A stretch of 64,000 nt of DNA, taken from positions 86,649-150,648 of the forward strand of contig NZ_JASZYG010000014.1 in the NCBI RefSeq assembly GCF_030317105.1. Direction: 5' to 3'. How positions within the stretch are numbered: the stretch's first letter is position 1; each line of letters begins with the position of its first letter. This document shows positions 36,835 through 47,986 of this stretch, in pieces. The translations under genes and the position numbers were made by a program. The DNA is from Variovorax brevis (GTDB lineage: Bacteria > Pseudomonadota > Gammaproteobacteria > Burkholderiales > Burkholderiaceae_C). The notes beneath the pieces were generated by a model that saw nothing but the letters and a program-made list of their open reading frames with translations, was not told where the DNA came from and made no database searches.

Positions 36835-39273
36835 CTACGCGGCCTTGAGCATGTCGCGCACCTTGCGCGCCAGCACGTGCAGGTCGAAAGGGCTGCCCAG
36901 CCAGGCCATGCCCCCGTCCGCGGCGCTGTTCCCCACCGCGGCGCTCTCCTCATGGCCGGTGGCAAAGAGCACCTTCAGCCCGGGCCGGACGGAGCGGGCA
37001 GCCTGCGCCAGCTGCAGCCCGCTCATGCCGCCGGGCAGGCCGGGATCGACGATCAGCAAATCGACCTGCTGCGTTGACTTCAGCAGCTTCAGGCCCGCGA
37101 AGCCATCGACGGCTTCGAGGATCCGGTAGCCGGCATCGGCCAGCGCCTCGCCGATGCACATGCGCACCGTCGGCTCGCCATCGATGAGGAGCACCACCTT
37201 GCCTTCGCCGCAGCGATCAGGTTGTCCGTTGCCTGCGTCTGCATGCTCTTCGAGACGCGGCAGGCAGAGGCGCACCGTCGTACCGCGGCCCGGCGCGGAG
37301 TCGACGCACACCCGGCCGCCCGACTGGCGCACAAAGCTGTCGACCATCGGCAGCCCGATGCCGGTGCCCTGGCCCGAGGGCTTGGTGGTGAAGAAGGGTT
37401 CGAAAACGTGGGCCAGGACCTCGGGCGTCATGCCCTTGCCGGTGTCGGTCACGCTCAGCACGACGAACGGTCCTGCGGGCAGGTCGCACGCTGCGGCCGC
37501 CTCCTGGTCGAGCCACTGGTTGCGCGTCCCGATGTCGAGGCGCCCGCCGCCGGGCATGGCGTCGCGCGCGTTGTGGCACAGGATCAGCAAGGCTTCTTCG
37601 AGCTGGTCGGGGTCGATGTGGGCGCTCCACCCATCGCCTTCGCCAATGACTTCGACATGAACGTCCGGCCCCATCGTTTGCCGCACCATCTCTTCCATGT
37701 CGCTCACCACACGGTGGACCGGGGTCGGCTGGCGGTCCGGCGCCCGCCTGCGCGCAAGGCCCAGGTGGCGATGGCTGAGCGTCGCCGCGCGCTTGACGGC
37801 GTCCAACGCCGCCGTCACATAGCGATCGATGGGCGCCAGCTCGCCACGCGCCGTGCGCGACTGGATCAACTGCAGGCTGCCGCCGATGCCCGCCAGCAGG
37901 CTGTCGAAGTGGTGGGCCACGTCGGGGGGCGCGGCGGCGTCCTCCTCTCCGTCAGGCCCGGGCAAAGCATCCTCCAGCGAGCCGGCGCGCTCCTTCTCCA
38001 GCGTGATGTCGCGGCCGCTGCAATAGACCACGCCGTCCTCGGGAACGCCGACCCAGGAGATCCAGCGGTAGCGCCCGTCCTTGCAGCGGATCCGGTTGGG
38101 GAACTGGCTGATCCGCAAGCCTTGCCGCGTGCGACCGAATTCCACCCGCGAGCGCTCGACATCGTCGGGGTGAATCAACTCGATGATCGACACGCTCGCC
38201 ACCTCTTGCGGCGACCAGCCCAGGATCGCCTGCCATGCGGGGTTGGAGGTCTGGAAGTAGCCTTGGTGATTGACCGTGCCCAGCAGCGCCGGACTGATCT
38301 CCCAGGCCCGCCCGCGGGCCTGGGCGTGCTCGATGACCTTGCGCTCGATCTCGGCGTTCAGGCGCTGCAGCCGCGCCTCGACGGCCTTGCGCCGCGTGAC
38401 GTCAAAGCTTTCTCCGGGAAAGCGCAGCGGCTTGCCGTCGGCGTCCATTTCGCAGCGCCCTTCCGCGACGACCCAGACTTCACGGCCGTCCGGCCGGAGC
38501 AGGCGGTATTCCTCGTAGAAGGGCTCGCCGGTCTGCATGGCCGTGAAGATGTTCGCCCGCACGCGCGCGACGTCGTCCGGATGAACGGCGTGAAAGAACT
38601 CGCCGATCGGTGCACCGGCGGCCGCCTTCCCGGGGTCCACGCCGTAGAGGCGAGCGACGCGCTCGTCGGCGAACAGGCGGTCGTTGGGAATGTCCCAGTC
38701 CCAGGTGCCGATGCCTCGCCCGCCGGTCAGGGCCGAATGCAGGCGCTCCTCGCTCTGCACCAGGTTGCGTTGCGCCATCAACAGTTCGGTCGTCTCGGTG
38801 TACTGGAACAGCACGCCGCCGATGCCCTGCGGCGCGCTGGCGTCGTCGATGGGGCCGGCTGTGACGGTCCACCAGCTGTCTTGCTGCACGCCGTCGCGGC
38901 TGACCGGCATCCACTGGCTGCCCTGCGGGATGGGCTCGTGGCCCTGCATGACCCGCTCGACCTGCGGTGCGATGGCGTTCCAGCGGCTGCCGCAGGCGTC
39001 GCGGCCCGACAGCCCGGTGGCATCGACGCGCCGCGTCGCGCCAATCGAGTGGGCATAGGCGTCGTTGCACAGGAAGATGGCCTCGGCCCCCCAGAAGATG
39101 CACACCGGGTGCCGCGCGTTGAGCATCAGGCGCACGGCCGTTCGCAGACCCTGCGGCCAGTTTGCCGGTGGACCCAGAGGGGTCGAAGCCCCATCGTGGG
39201 AGCGCAGATGTGCGCCCATTTCGCCGCCTTCGCGCAGGAAGGTCAGGCCCGCCCTGTTGTCGTTCGAATTCAT
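36835..39273 (-). CDS. Soluble hybrid histidine kinase with three PAS domains and a degenerate receiver
   Basis: 812 aa, no membrane segment. Three PAS/PAC units (about 50-165, 185-305, 325-440; the PAC motif GESFDVTRRK marks the end of the second). A HisKA-like region has VAHHFDSLLAGIGGSLQLI in place of the usual AHDFNNLL box. The HATPase has N box LCHNARDAMPGGG, DTGKGM and GTGIGLPMVDSF. The C-terminal receiver (about 680-812) has phospho-acceptor Asp in LLIVDPGLPGGMSG, but its acidic pair reads DGE and the conserved Lys before Pro-Phe is replaced (LGSPFD). Phosphotransfer within it may be altered. Confidence 0.85.
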   Translation of the reverse strand: MNSNDNRAGLTFLREGGEMGAHLRSHDGASTPLGPPANWPQGLRTAVRLMLNARHPVCIFWGAEAIFLCNDAYAHSIGATRRVDATGLSGRDACGSRWNAIAPQVERVMQGHEPIPQGSQWMPVSRDGVQQDSWWTVTAGPIDDASAPQGIGGVLFQYTETTELLMAQRNLVQSEERLHSALTGGRGIGTWDWDIPNDRLFADERVARLYGVDPGKAAAGAPIGEFFHAVHPDDVARVRANIFTAMQTGEPFYEEYRLLRPDGREVWVVAEGRCEMDADGKPLRFPGESFDVTRRKAVEARLQRLNAEIERKVIEHAQARGRAWEISPALLGTVNHQGYFQTSNPAWQAILGWSPQEVASVSIIELIHPDDVERSRVEFGRTRQGLRISQFPNRIRCKDGRYRWISWVGVPEDGVVYCSGRDITLEKERAGSLEDALPGPDGEEDAAAPPDVAHHFDSLLAGIGGSLQLIQSRTARGELAPIDRYVTAALDAVKRAATLSHRHLGLARRRAPDRQPTPVHRVVSDMEEMVRQTMGPDVHVEVIGEGDGWSAHIDPDQLEEALLILCHNARDAMPGGGRLDIGTRNQWLDQEAAAACDLPAGPFVVLSVTDTGKGMTPEVLAHVFEPFFTTKPSGQGTGIGLPMVDSFVRQSGGRVCVDSAPGRGTTVRLCLPRLEEHADAGNGQPDRCGEGKVVLLIDGEPTVRMCIGEALADAGYRILEAVDGFAGLKLLKSTQQVDLLIVDPGLPGGMSGLQLAQAARSVRPGLKVLFATGHEESAAVGNSAADGGMAWLGSPFDLHVLARKVRDMLKAA

Positions 39274-39401
39274 GTCTGGCCGTCAACGAAACCCGCCCCG
39301 GCATCAAAGCCGCCAGGACGAATCACTCGCTTGCATTCCGCACTCGCCGCCATCAACCCTCCCGGTCGGCGAGCCCCCTTGAGAACACCGGCGAATCTAC
39401 T

Positions 39402-40532
39402 TCACTGCACCACGGCTGTCGACGACGAAGATGCAACCGAAGGGGCGGGCGCCTGGCGCGGCAGGAAGTTCATCGCCACCTCGCCGGTGCTTCCGGCGCG
39501 CACGACGCGGTGGATGAAGTCCAGCTTCTGGATGACCGGCGGCACGATGATGAAGGGATAGCTGTCGTGCGAGCCCAGGCTTCGGTCCATCGCATTGATG
39601 AACTGCGACACGGGCAGCCATTGCTCCACCACCGTCTGCATGATGGTTTCGGCGCTCAGGTCGAGCGGGCGCACGGCCAGTTCCGGCCCGTTGGGCAGCG
39701 CGAAGTCCAGGTGCGTGCCCCAGGATGCGGCCGTTTCCAGCCCGTCCACCATGTGCAGGTAGTGCGCCCAGGTTTCGGCCCAGTCTTCCCAGGGGTGCGA
39801 ACTGGCGTAGGCGCTGATGAAGCGTTGCGGCCAGTCGGCCACCGGCGATGCGTAGTGCTTCTTCAGCGCTTGCGCATAGTCGGCGCGCTCGTCGCCGAAG
39901 AGCGCGCGGAATTCGTCGATCCACGGGGTGCCGCGCACCAGCCGGTCCCAGTAGTAGTGGCCGATCTCGTGCCGAAAATGCCCCAGCAAGGTGCGGTATG
40001 GCTCGTGCATCGACAGGCGGATGCGTTCACGCCGGGCGTCGTCGGCCTCCGCGATGTTGAGCGTGATGACGCCTTCGTCATGGCCGGTGAGCACGCGATC
40101 CTTCTCGTTCACCTGTTCGAGGAACTCGAAGGACAGGCCGTTGTCCGGATCCTGCAGCTTGTTCGGCGTGGGCAGCACCAGTTCCACCAGCGTGTAGAAC
40201 AGGCGTCGCTTGGCCTGCTCCAGCGCGGCCCAGTAGCCGTGGTTCTCCGGCTTGGCGAGCGCGGGAATCGTGTGCGTGGTGCGGCACGAAAGGCAATGGT
40301 GATGCTCGACGTCGGCCGCCACCATCCAGTTGCAGACGTTCTGCTCCCGGTTCACGCAGGGCTTGTACGCCGTGCCGGGCGCGCCCAATCGCGACCAGGC
40401 CTCTTCGGCGGCTTCGAAGGCGACCATGCCTTGCTCGTCCGGCGCATAGCCCAGGGTGGAGTGGCAGGTTTCGCAGCTCAGGTTCTCGAAAAAGACGCGG
40501 TTGCCGCAGTTCGAGCATGTCAGTTGTTTCAC
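39402..40532 (-). CDS. Putative zinc-binding metallopeptidase with N-terminal zinc ribbon
   Basis: 376 aa, soluble. The N-terminus is a zinc ribbon (LTCSNCGNRVFFENLSCETC), and a second Cys/His cluster (HHHCLSCRTTHTIP) lies near residue 80. The C-terminal domain has the zincin motif HEIGHYYWDRL (HExxH) and a downstream Glu-rich HPWEDWAETWAHYLHMVDGL providing the probable third ligand. This is the layout of the bacterial DUF/zinc-peptidase-like family (Peptidase_Mx-type). Substrate unknown. It is divergent from the large cyclase at 40755 across 222 bp. Confidence 0.82.
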   Translation of the reverse strand: MKQLTCSNCGNRVFFENLSCETCHSTLGYAPDEQGMVAFEAAEEAWSRLGAPGTAYKPCVNREQNVCNWMVAADVEHHHCLSCRTTHTIPALAKPENHGYWAALEQAKRRLFYTLVELVLPTPNKLQDPDNGLSFEFLEQVNEKDRVLTGHDEGVITLNIAEADDARRERIRLSMHEPYRTLLGHFRHEIGHYYWDRLVRGTPWIDEFRALFGDERADYAQALKKHYASPVADWPQRFISAYASSHPWEDWAETWAHYLHMVDGLETAASWGTHLDFALPNGPELAVRPLDLSAETIMQTVVEQWLPVSQFINAMDRSLGSHDSYPFIIVPPVIQKLDFIHRVVRAGSTGEVAMNFLPRQAPAPSVASSSSTAVVQ

Positions 40533-40754
40533 GGGGTCCTTAGAGGTTCAGCGGCGCTTGGTTGGCACGCGAGGGTGCGCACCGCGTGTTTCACAGTTCG
40601 GAAATGGGGCGCTCCGATGGGCATCATGACTTGCATTGCGCTCTTTGACAGCGGGGACACCGAGCCGCATCGGCGTGGGAGAAGGCGCCGACCGCCCACC
40701 ACCCGGAGAACCCCGTGGCGTCCAAGGCCGAACTGGCGCAGCATCGGGGCCTTG

Positions 40755-43700
40755 ATGCTTGCCATCCCCAAAACCTGCGCCGGCTGCGGCGGCGAGTTGC
40801 AGCCGGGGGCGAATTTCTGCCAGCGCTGCGGGCGCCGGGCGGCGAGCCTTTGCCCGGCGTGCGGGCATGCCTGCGAGCCGGACTTCAAGTTCTGCCCGCG
40901 TTGCGGCGCGGCGCAAGCACCAGTGCAGGCAGAACCGGTCGCGCTACAGCCACAGTCCGTGCCATCCATGCCGGCCATGCCGCCGGCCGCCAACGACAAC
41001 ACCGATCACCACGCCGACCGTCGCCAGGTGACGGTGCTGTTCGCCGACCTGACCGGCTTCACCTCGCTGGCGGAAACGCTGGACCCGGAGACGCTGCGCG
41101 CCTTCCAGAACGCCCTGTTCGCCACCATGGCGCAGGCCATCGCGCATTACGACGGCTTCGTCGAGAAGTTCGTGGGCGATGCGGTGATGGCCGTGTTCGG
41201 TGCGCCGCGCGCGCATGAGGACGACCCGCTGCGCGCCGTCGAAGCCGCGCAGGAAATGATGCAAGGCGTCGCACGCCTGAGCCAGGAATGGGCGTCGCGA
41301 CTCGGGCGCGCCGTGACCCTGCACATCGGCGTGCACACCGGCGCGGTGGTGGCGGGCAGCTTGGGCAGCGGCGCCGGCGGCACCTATGCCGTGACGGGCG
41401 ACACCGTCAACACCGCCTCGCGCCTGCTCACGGCGGCCGAAGCAGGCAGCGTGCTGGTGTCGGGCGCGACGCACGCGCTGGTGCGACACCGCTTCGAATT
41501 CGACGCGCCCGCCGACCTCGCCTTGCGCGGCAAGGCGCTGACGATGCGCGTGCATCGGCTGGTCGGCGAGCGCGCCGACGTCGATTCGCCACGCGGACTC
41601 GCCGACCTCGGCCTGGCGGCGCCGCTGGTGGGGCGCACCGAGGCGATCGACAGCCTGCTCGACGCCTTCGACGGCATGCAGCACGGCAAGGCGCAATGGG
41701 TGAGCGTGGTGGGCGAAGCGGGCGCGGGCAAGTCGCGCCTGCTGGCCGAGCTGTTCGCGCGCCTCGCGACCGATGAACGCTTTGCATCGACGGGCGTGCG
41801 GCGCACCACTTGCACGCCGCTGGGCGAGCCGACCTACGGCACCTTTGGCGCGCTTTTTCGGGAGGCCTATCGCGTGGAGGCGGGCGACTCGCTGGCGGTG
41901 GCGCGGCGCAAGCTGCAGGAAGGCCTGCTGGCGCTGGGGGCCGGCACGGACGAAGCCTCCGCCGTGTCGCAAGTGCTGAACTACCTGCTCGGCATCCAGG
42001 AAGGACGCCCGCGCGACATCGAGCCGGAACAGTTGCAGCGCCAGATCACGCTGGCGGCGCGCGCGCTGCTTGAGCGGCGGCTCGCGCAGCAGCCGATGCT
42101 GATCGTCATCGACGACCTTCAATGGGCAGATGCGGCATCTGTGGACCTGATGCGCGAGGTCGCCGATCAACTGGCGGACCGGCCCTTGATGGTGCTGGCG
42201 GCGCAGCGGCCCGACGCGCGCGTGCCGCGCCCCGCCCACGCGCAGCATCGCGTGATCGAACTCGGCCCGCTCGAAGATGAAGATGCGCGTGCGCTCGTGA
42301 ATCATTTGCTAGGCGCGCCGGGCGACGACCGCCTGCAGGCCGTGCGGGACCTCGTCGCATCGCGTGCCGGCGGCAATCCGCTGTTTGTCGAGGAGATCGT
42401 GCGAAGCCTTGCCGACGCCGGCCTGCTCGTGCGAAAGAACGACGGCTGGGCGTGCGAGGCGATGAACGGCGCCGTCGACGTGCCGCCCACGCTCTATGGC
42501 CTGCTGCTCTCGCGCCTGGATCGCCTGTCGCCCGATGACCGCCGCGCGCTGCAAGAGGCCGCCGTGCTCGGCACCGGATTCGACAGCACGCTGCTGCAGC
42601 GCATCGCCAGCGAACCGCGCAGCCTGCATGCCACGCTGGCAAGGCTCGCGGCTGCCGACTTGCTGCGCAGCGACGGGCCGCAGGGCGAGCGCTGGCGCTT
42701 CACGCATGCGTTGCTGCACGAGGTGGCCTACCAGAACCTGCTGCTCACGCGGCGCACCGAATTGCACCAGCGCGCCGGCCGCGCGCTCGAAGACGTGCTC
42801 GGCATCGACGCGCAGACATCGCTTGCCAGCGACGCGGCCCATCCGCCCCAGCTCGCCGCGCTCGAAGCACTGGGCCATCACTGGAGCCTCTCGCCGGACA
42901 AGGCGCGCGGCGCGCGCTATCTGCTCGCGGCCGGCGACTGGGCGCGCTCCGTGTACGCCAACGACGACGCGCAGCGGCACTACGAACGCACCTTGCGCAC
43001 CCTCACCGAAGCCGACGACGACACGCCCGAGGCCCGCGTCGCGCAGCTCGATGCGCGCGAGCGGCTGGGCGACTTGTTCGGCCTGCGCGGGCAGCGCGCC
43101 GAGGCGCTGGCGCACTACGAGTGCGTCAAGGCCACCGTCATCGACGAGGCCGGCGGCGAACCGGTGCGTGCCGCCCGCGTGCTTCGCAAGATCGGCGGGC
43201 TGCACTGGGAGGCCGGTGAACGCGAGCGCGCGAGCGCCTGCTTCAGTGCCGGCTTGCAACAGTTGGGTGATGACGGCGACGCGATCGAACGCGCCCATCT
43301 CTTCCAGGAAATGGGCCGGCTCGCCTTTCGTGCGGGGGACAACGACACCGCCCTGTCGCTTGCCCAACGCGCGCTGTCCGAAGTGGCGGCGGTGCCCGCC
43401 GACGCGAGCCCGCGCGCGCGCAACGCCACAGTGGTGCGCGCCGAAGCCTGCAACACGCTCGGCGTGGCGCTGGCGCGGCTGGGCCGGCCCGAGGAAGCGG
43501 TGGAGCAGATCGAAGCCAGCGTCGCGCAGGCCGAAGCCAACGACATGCTGCAGGCCGCCTGCCGCGGCTACACCAATCTCGGCGTGCTCTATGCCACGCT
43601 CGATCCGCAACGCAGCATCGACACCTGCCTGCGTGGCCTGGAAGCGGCGCGCAAGGTCGGCGACCTGGGCTTCCAGTCGCGGCTCTATGCGAACCTGGCG

Positions 43701-44069
43701 GTGGCCTATTGCGCGCTGACCAACCGTTGCGAGGAAGAAGGCATCGAAGCCGCGCGTGCCGCCGCCAGCCTCGACCGGCGGCTCGGCCTGCTCGACCATC
43801 TCGCGGTGCCGCTGATCGTGCTCGGCCAGATCTACCAGTGCCACGGCGACGCTGCGCGTGCCTTCACGTCGTACACCGAGGCGCTGCAACTGGCCGAGCA
43901 GATCGATGAGCCACAGCTGCTCTTTCCCTGCTACGATGGTTTGGCGACGCTGTATCTCGATGCCGGGCGCCCCGCGCAGGCCGAGACCTACCTCGCCAAG
44001 GCACAGGCGGTATGCGATCGCGCCGGCCTCCAGCCCGACGCCCTCATGGTGCTTCCGTTCCTTTGCTGA
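40755..44069 (+). CDS. Class III adenylate/guanylate cyclase with zinc ribbon, AAA ATPase and TPR-like tail
   Basis: 1104 aa. Two N-terminal zinc-ribbon knuckles (CAGCGGELQPGANFCQRCG; CPACGHACEPDFKFCPRCG) lead to a cyclase domain (about 90-265). It has the metal Asp residues (LFADLTGFTSLAE; VEKFVGDAVMAVFG), the Lys of VEKFVGD and transition-state Asn/Arg in TGDTVNTASRLL. Then a STAND/AAA-like ATPase follows (Walker A GEAGAGKSRLLAELF, Walker B MLIVIDDLQWADAAS) and about 450 residues of TPR-like helical repeats. Enzymes of this architecture are common but rarely characterised. The open frame extends far upstream, but ATG 40755 starts exactly at the first zinc ribbon. Confidence 0.87.
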   Translation: MLAIPKTCAGCGGELQPGANFCQRCGRRAASLCPACGHACEPDFKFCPRCGAAQAPVQAEPVALQPQSVPSMPAMPPAANDNTDHHADRRQVTVLFADLTGFTSLAETLDPETLRAFQNALFATMAQAIAHYDGFVEKFVGDAVMAVFGAPRAHEDDPLRAVEAAQEMMQGVARLSQEWASRLGRAVTLHIGVHTGAVVAGSLGSGAGGTYAVTGDTVNTASRLLTAAEAGSVLVSGATHALVRHRFEFDAPADLALRGKALTMRVHRLVGERADVDSPRGLADLGLAAPLVGRTEAIDSLLDAFDGMQHGKAQWVSVVGEAGAGKSRLLAELFARLATDERFASTGVRRTTCTPLGEPTYGTFGALFREAYRVEAGDSLAVARRKLQEGLLALGAGTDEASAVSQVLNYLLGIQEGRPRDIEPEQLQRQITLAARALLERRLAQQPMLIVIDDLQWADAASVDLMREVADQLADRPLMVLAAQRPDARVPRPAHAQHRVIELGPLEDEDARALVNHLLGAPGDDRLQAVRDLVASRAGGNPLFVEEIVRSLADAGLLVRKNDGWACEAMNGAVDVPPTLYGLLLSRLDRLSPDDRRALQEAAVLGTGFDSTLLQRIASEPRSLHATLARLAAADLLRSDGPQGERWRFTHALLHEVAYQNLLLTRRTELHQRAGRALEDVLGIDAQTSLASDAAHPPQLAALEALGHHWSLSPDKARGARYLLAAGDWARSVYANDDAQRHYERTLRTLTEADDDTPEARVAQLDARERLGDLFGLRGQRAEALAHYECVKATVIDEAGGEPVRAARVLRKIGGLHWEAGERERASACFSAGLQQLGDDGDAIERAHLFQEMGRLAFRAGDNDTALSLAQRALSEVAAVPADASPRARNATVVRAEACNTLGVALARLGRPEEAVEQIEASVAQAEANDMLQAACRGYTNLGVLYATLDPQRSIDTCLRGLEAARKVGDLGFQSRLYANLAVAYCALTNRCEEEGIEAARAAASLDRRLGLLDHLAVPLIVLGQIYQCHGDAARAFTSYTEALQLAEQIDEPQLLFPCYDGLATLYLDAGRPAQAETYLAKAQAVCDRAGLQPDALMVLPFLC

Positions 44070-44092
44070 CCTCTCCCAACCAAGGAGGCTAC

Positions 44093-44749
44093 ATGTCTGC
44101 ATCGATGACCCAACAACCCGTGACACCCGGCGAGCCGGCACCCGATTTCGCGCTGCCGGCGGTGGCCGACGCCGAGACGGTTTCCCTGTCGGACTACCGC
44201 GGGCGCAGCCCCTTGTTCCTGGCGCTGCTGATCGGCCTGTGGTGCCCCTTCTGCCGACGGCAGCTGGTGGAGATCGGCAAGTACGAAGGCAAGCTCAAGG
44301 AGCTGGGCGTCGAAAGCCTGGTCGTGGTGGCCACCGAACCCGAAAACGCCCGGCTCTATTTCAAGTTCCGGCCGACGAAGTTGCGGCTCGCGTCAGACCC
44401 CTACCTCACGACGCATCGCGCGTTCGGCGTGCCCAAGCCCGAGCCGACGCCCGAGATGCTGGAGGCCATCGGGGCGATCGAGGTCAATCCCTGGAACGAG
44501 TTGCCCGCGCCCATGCCGATTCCGCTGGCTGCCAAGGCGCTGGACGCCATCGATGGCTACTCGCCCACGCCTTCGGACCAGCTCGACGTCGAGCGGCAGT
44601 GGCCGCAACTGAAGGCGTGTTTCATGATCGACCGCGAGGGCATCGTGCGCTGGGTCGACATCGAGTGCCAGCGCGAGGGACTGGCCGGCATCGGCAAGCT
44701 TCCGTCGGAGGCCATGATCCTGGAAGCAGCGCGCACCGTGGTGCATTGA
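44093..44749 (+). CDS. Peroxiredoxin/thioredoxin-fold AhpC-TSA family protein
   Basis: 218 aa; AAGGAGG stands directly before ATG 44093, 23 bp after the cyclase. Thioredoxin fold with the redox motif LWCPFCRRQL (CxxC), after APDFALPAVADAETVSLSDY. The C-terminal KACFMIDREGIVRWVDIECQ strand is typical of AhpC/TSA proteins. The central Pro-rich stretch (KPEPTPEMLEAIGAIEVNPW) is not common in AhpC. Cytosolic, as there is no signal peptide. Possibly co-expressed with the cyclase. Confidence 0.83.
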   Translation: MSASMTQQPVTPGEPAPDFALPAVADAETVSLSDYRGRSPLFLALLIGLWCPFCRRQLVEIGKYEGKLKELGVESLVVVATEPENARLYFKFRPTKLRLASDPYLTTHRAFGVPKPEPTPEMLEAIGAIEVNPWNELPAPMPIPLAAKALDAIDGYSPTPSDQLDVERQWPQLKACFMIDREGIVRWVDIECQREGLAGIGKLPSEAMILEAARTVVH

Positions 44750-44761
44750 GGAAACGCGTCC

Positions 44762-45904
44762 TCATCCGGTGGTCGGTGAAGCGGATGCAGTCGCCTTCAT
44801 CCCGCGCACGCTGAAGCAATCCACCGGCCTTTGAAAGCCCTTGAGGCTCAGCGACTGCGGCGCATCGCAGTCGAGCAGCGCGGCCAGCTTGGCGTACACG
44901 GGCCGCGAGATGAGGATCTCGTTGGCGGCCGCCTCGCCGCACAGGCGGGCCGCCAGGTTGGTCACCGTGCCGATGGCGCCATAGTCCCAGCGGCCCTCGA
45001 AGCCGATGGCGCCGATGGTGGCAAAGCCCTGCGCAATGCCGATGCCCAGCCCCAGCGAAAAACCGCGCGCAAGCCAGGTCTCGGCGATCGGCCCCAGCCG
45101 CGCGCGAATCGCCAGCGACATGCGCACCGCACGTTCGGCGGCATCGGGCACAGGCACGGGGTCGTTAAAGAAAATCATCATGCCGTCGCCGGCGAAATGC
45201 TCGAGCGTGCCTTCATGTTCCAGGATGAGTTCGCCGGTCGCGGCATGGAACTGGCGCAGCACGCCCATCACGTCTTCGGGCTCGGCGCTCTCGGCAAAGG
45301 CGGTGAAGCCGCGCAAGTCCAGGAAGACCACGGTGATCTCGCGGCGATGACTTTGCAGCGGGTCTTCGGCGCCGCCGCTCACGATCGCCTCCGCCAGTTG
45401 CGGCGAAAAGAATCGACGCAAGCGGCCCACGCGCTCCAGTTCCGCCACCTGCGTGGCGACGCGGCGTTCCAGCGACACGTTCCATTCCTTCATCTGCGCG
45501 AGCAGGCCCTCGACCTGGTCATGCAGTCGCTTGATGCGCAGCATCGAGCGCACGCGTGCGGCGAGCGCGGCGTGGTCCACCGGCTTGGTGAGGTATTCGT
45601 CGGCGCCAGCCTCGAGACCCGCCACCACGTCCTTGAGGTCGGTCATGGCCGTGACGACGATGATGGGCACGAAAGGAAAGTCCGGGTCCGCGCGCAAGCG
45701 GCGGCACACCTCGATGCCGTCGAGCTTGGGCATCATGACGTCCAGCAGGATGAGGTCGGGCGTGAGTTGCCGCGCGGCCGCCAGGCCTTCCTCGCCATCG
45801 GCGGCGGACACCACGTCGTAGCCTTCGGCGCCCAGGCGCGCCACCAGAATCTTGACGTTGGTCGCGTTGTCGTCGACGATGAGGATGCGTGGAGGGGTTC
45901 TCAC
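44762..45904 (-). CDS. Response regulator with class III nucleotide cyclase output
   Basis: 380 aa from GTG 45904 (GGAG upstream). Receiver domain (1-125) complete: ILIVDDNATNVKILVARL, LILLDVMMPKLDG, VVTAMTD and YLTKPVDH. A coiled linker joins a cyclase domain (about 180-350) that keeps metal Asp residues (VVFLDLRGFTAFAE; HFAGDGMMIFF) and Asn/Arg (VTNLAARL). The usual substrate-specifying Lys and Asp positions appear as His (LEHFAGDG) and Thr (IGTVTN), so ATP/GTP preference cannot be assumed. It is divergent, 63 bp away, from a sensor kinase that may phosphorylate it. Confidence 0.87.
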   Translation of the reverse strand: MRTPPRILIVDDNATNVKILVARLGAEGYDVVSAADGEEGLAAARQLTPDLILLDVMMPKLDGIEVCRRLRADPDFPFVPIIVVTAMTDLKDVVAGLEAGADEYLTKPVDHAALAARVRSMLRIKRLHDQVEGLLAQMKEWNVSLERRVATQVAELERVGRLRRFFSPQLAEAIVSGGAEDPLQSHRREITVVFLDLRGFTAFAESAEPEDVMGVLRQFHAATGELILEHEGTLEHFAGDGMMIFFNDPVPVPDAAERAVRMSLAIRARLGPIAETWLARGFSLGLGIGIAQGFATIGAIGFEGRWDYGAIGTVTNLAARLCGEAAANEILISRPVYAKLAALLDCDAPQSLSLKGFQRPVDCFSVRGMKATASASPTTG

Positions 45905-45967
45905 CGTCAGTTCTCCGGTCGCAAAACTGTACTGGCTGGGCGGCGGTTCCACAAGGCCGCATGATCG

Positions 45968-47604
<1,637 letters not shown>

Positions 47605-47605
<1 letters not shown>

Positions 47606-47985
47606 TGGGCAGCAGCGGTCCGAAGATCCTTTATGTCGAGGACAACGAGTACAACCGCAAGATCGTGCGGCAGCTGCTCAAGCGCTCGACCTGCACGCTG
47701 ATCGAGGCGGAAGACGGCGAGACGGGTCTCACCCTGGCGCGGCAGGACTTGCCCGACCTCATCCTGATGGACGTGCAGTTGCCCAGGATGTCGGGCCTGG
47801 ACGCCACGCGCGTGCTGACGACGGAGGACGCGACGAAGCACATCCCGATCATCGTCATCACTTCGTACGCGCTGAGCGGCGACCGCGAGAAGGCGCTGCA
47901 GGCGGGCGCGTGCAACTACTTGGCCAAGCCGTACAGCCCGAGTGAGTTGCTGGCCATGGTCAAGCACTATTTGCCGGGGCTTTGA
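47605..47985 (+). CDS. Single-domain response regulator (CheY/DivK-like)
   Basis: 126 aa consisting of a lone receiver domain: KILYVEDNEYNRKIVRQLLK, phospho-acceptor Asp in LILMDVQLPRMSGLDA, switch Thr in IIVITSYALSGDRE and Lys in YLAKPYSPSEL. The sequence is DivK-like (the N-R-K-I-V segment after ED). With no output domain it probably works by protein-protein contact or phosphorelay. It is translationally coupled to the kinase and followed one base later by an exported SOR-like protein. Confidence 0.92.
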
Positions 47986-47986
47986 C

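Noticed and set aside
39162..40754. Open reading frame extending the 40755 cyclase about 530 codons upstream
   Set aside because: It runs antisense through the zinc peptidase and hybrid kinase genes, and its composition is a shadow of them. The protein family begins at the zinc ribbon at ATG 40755.
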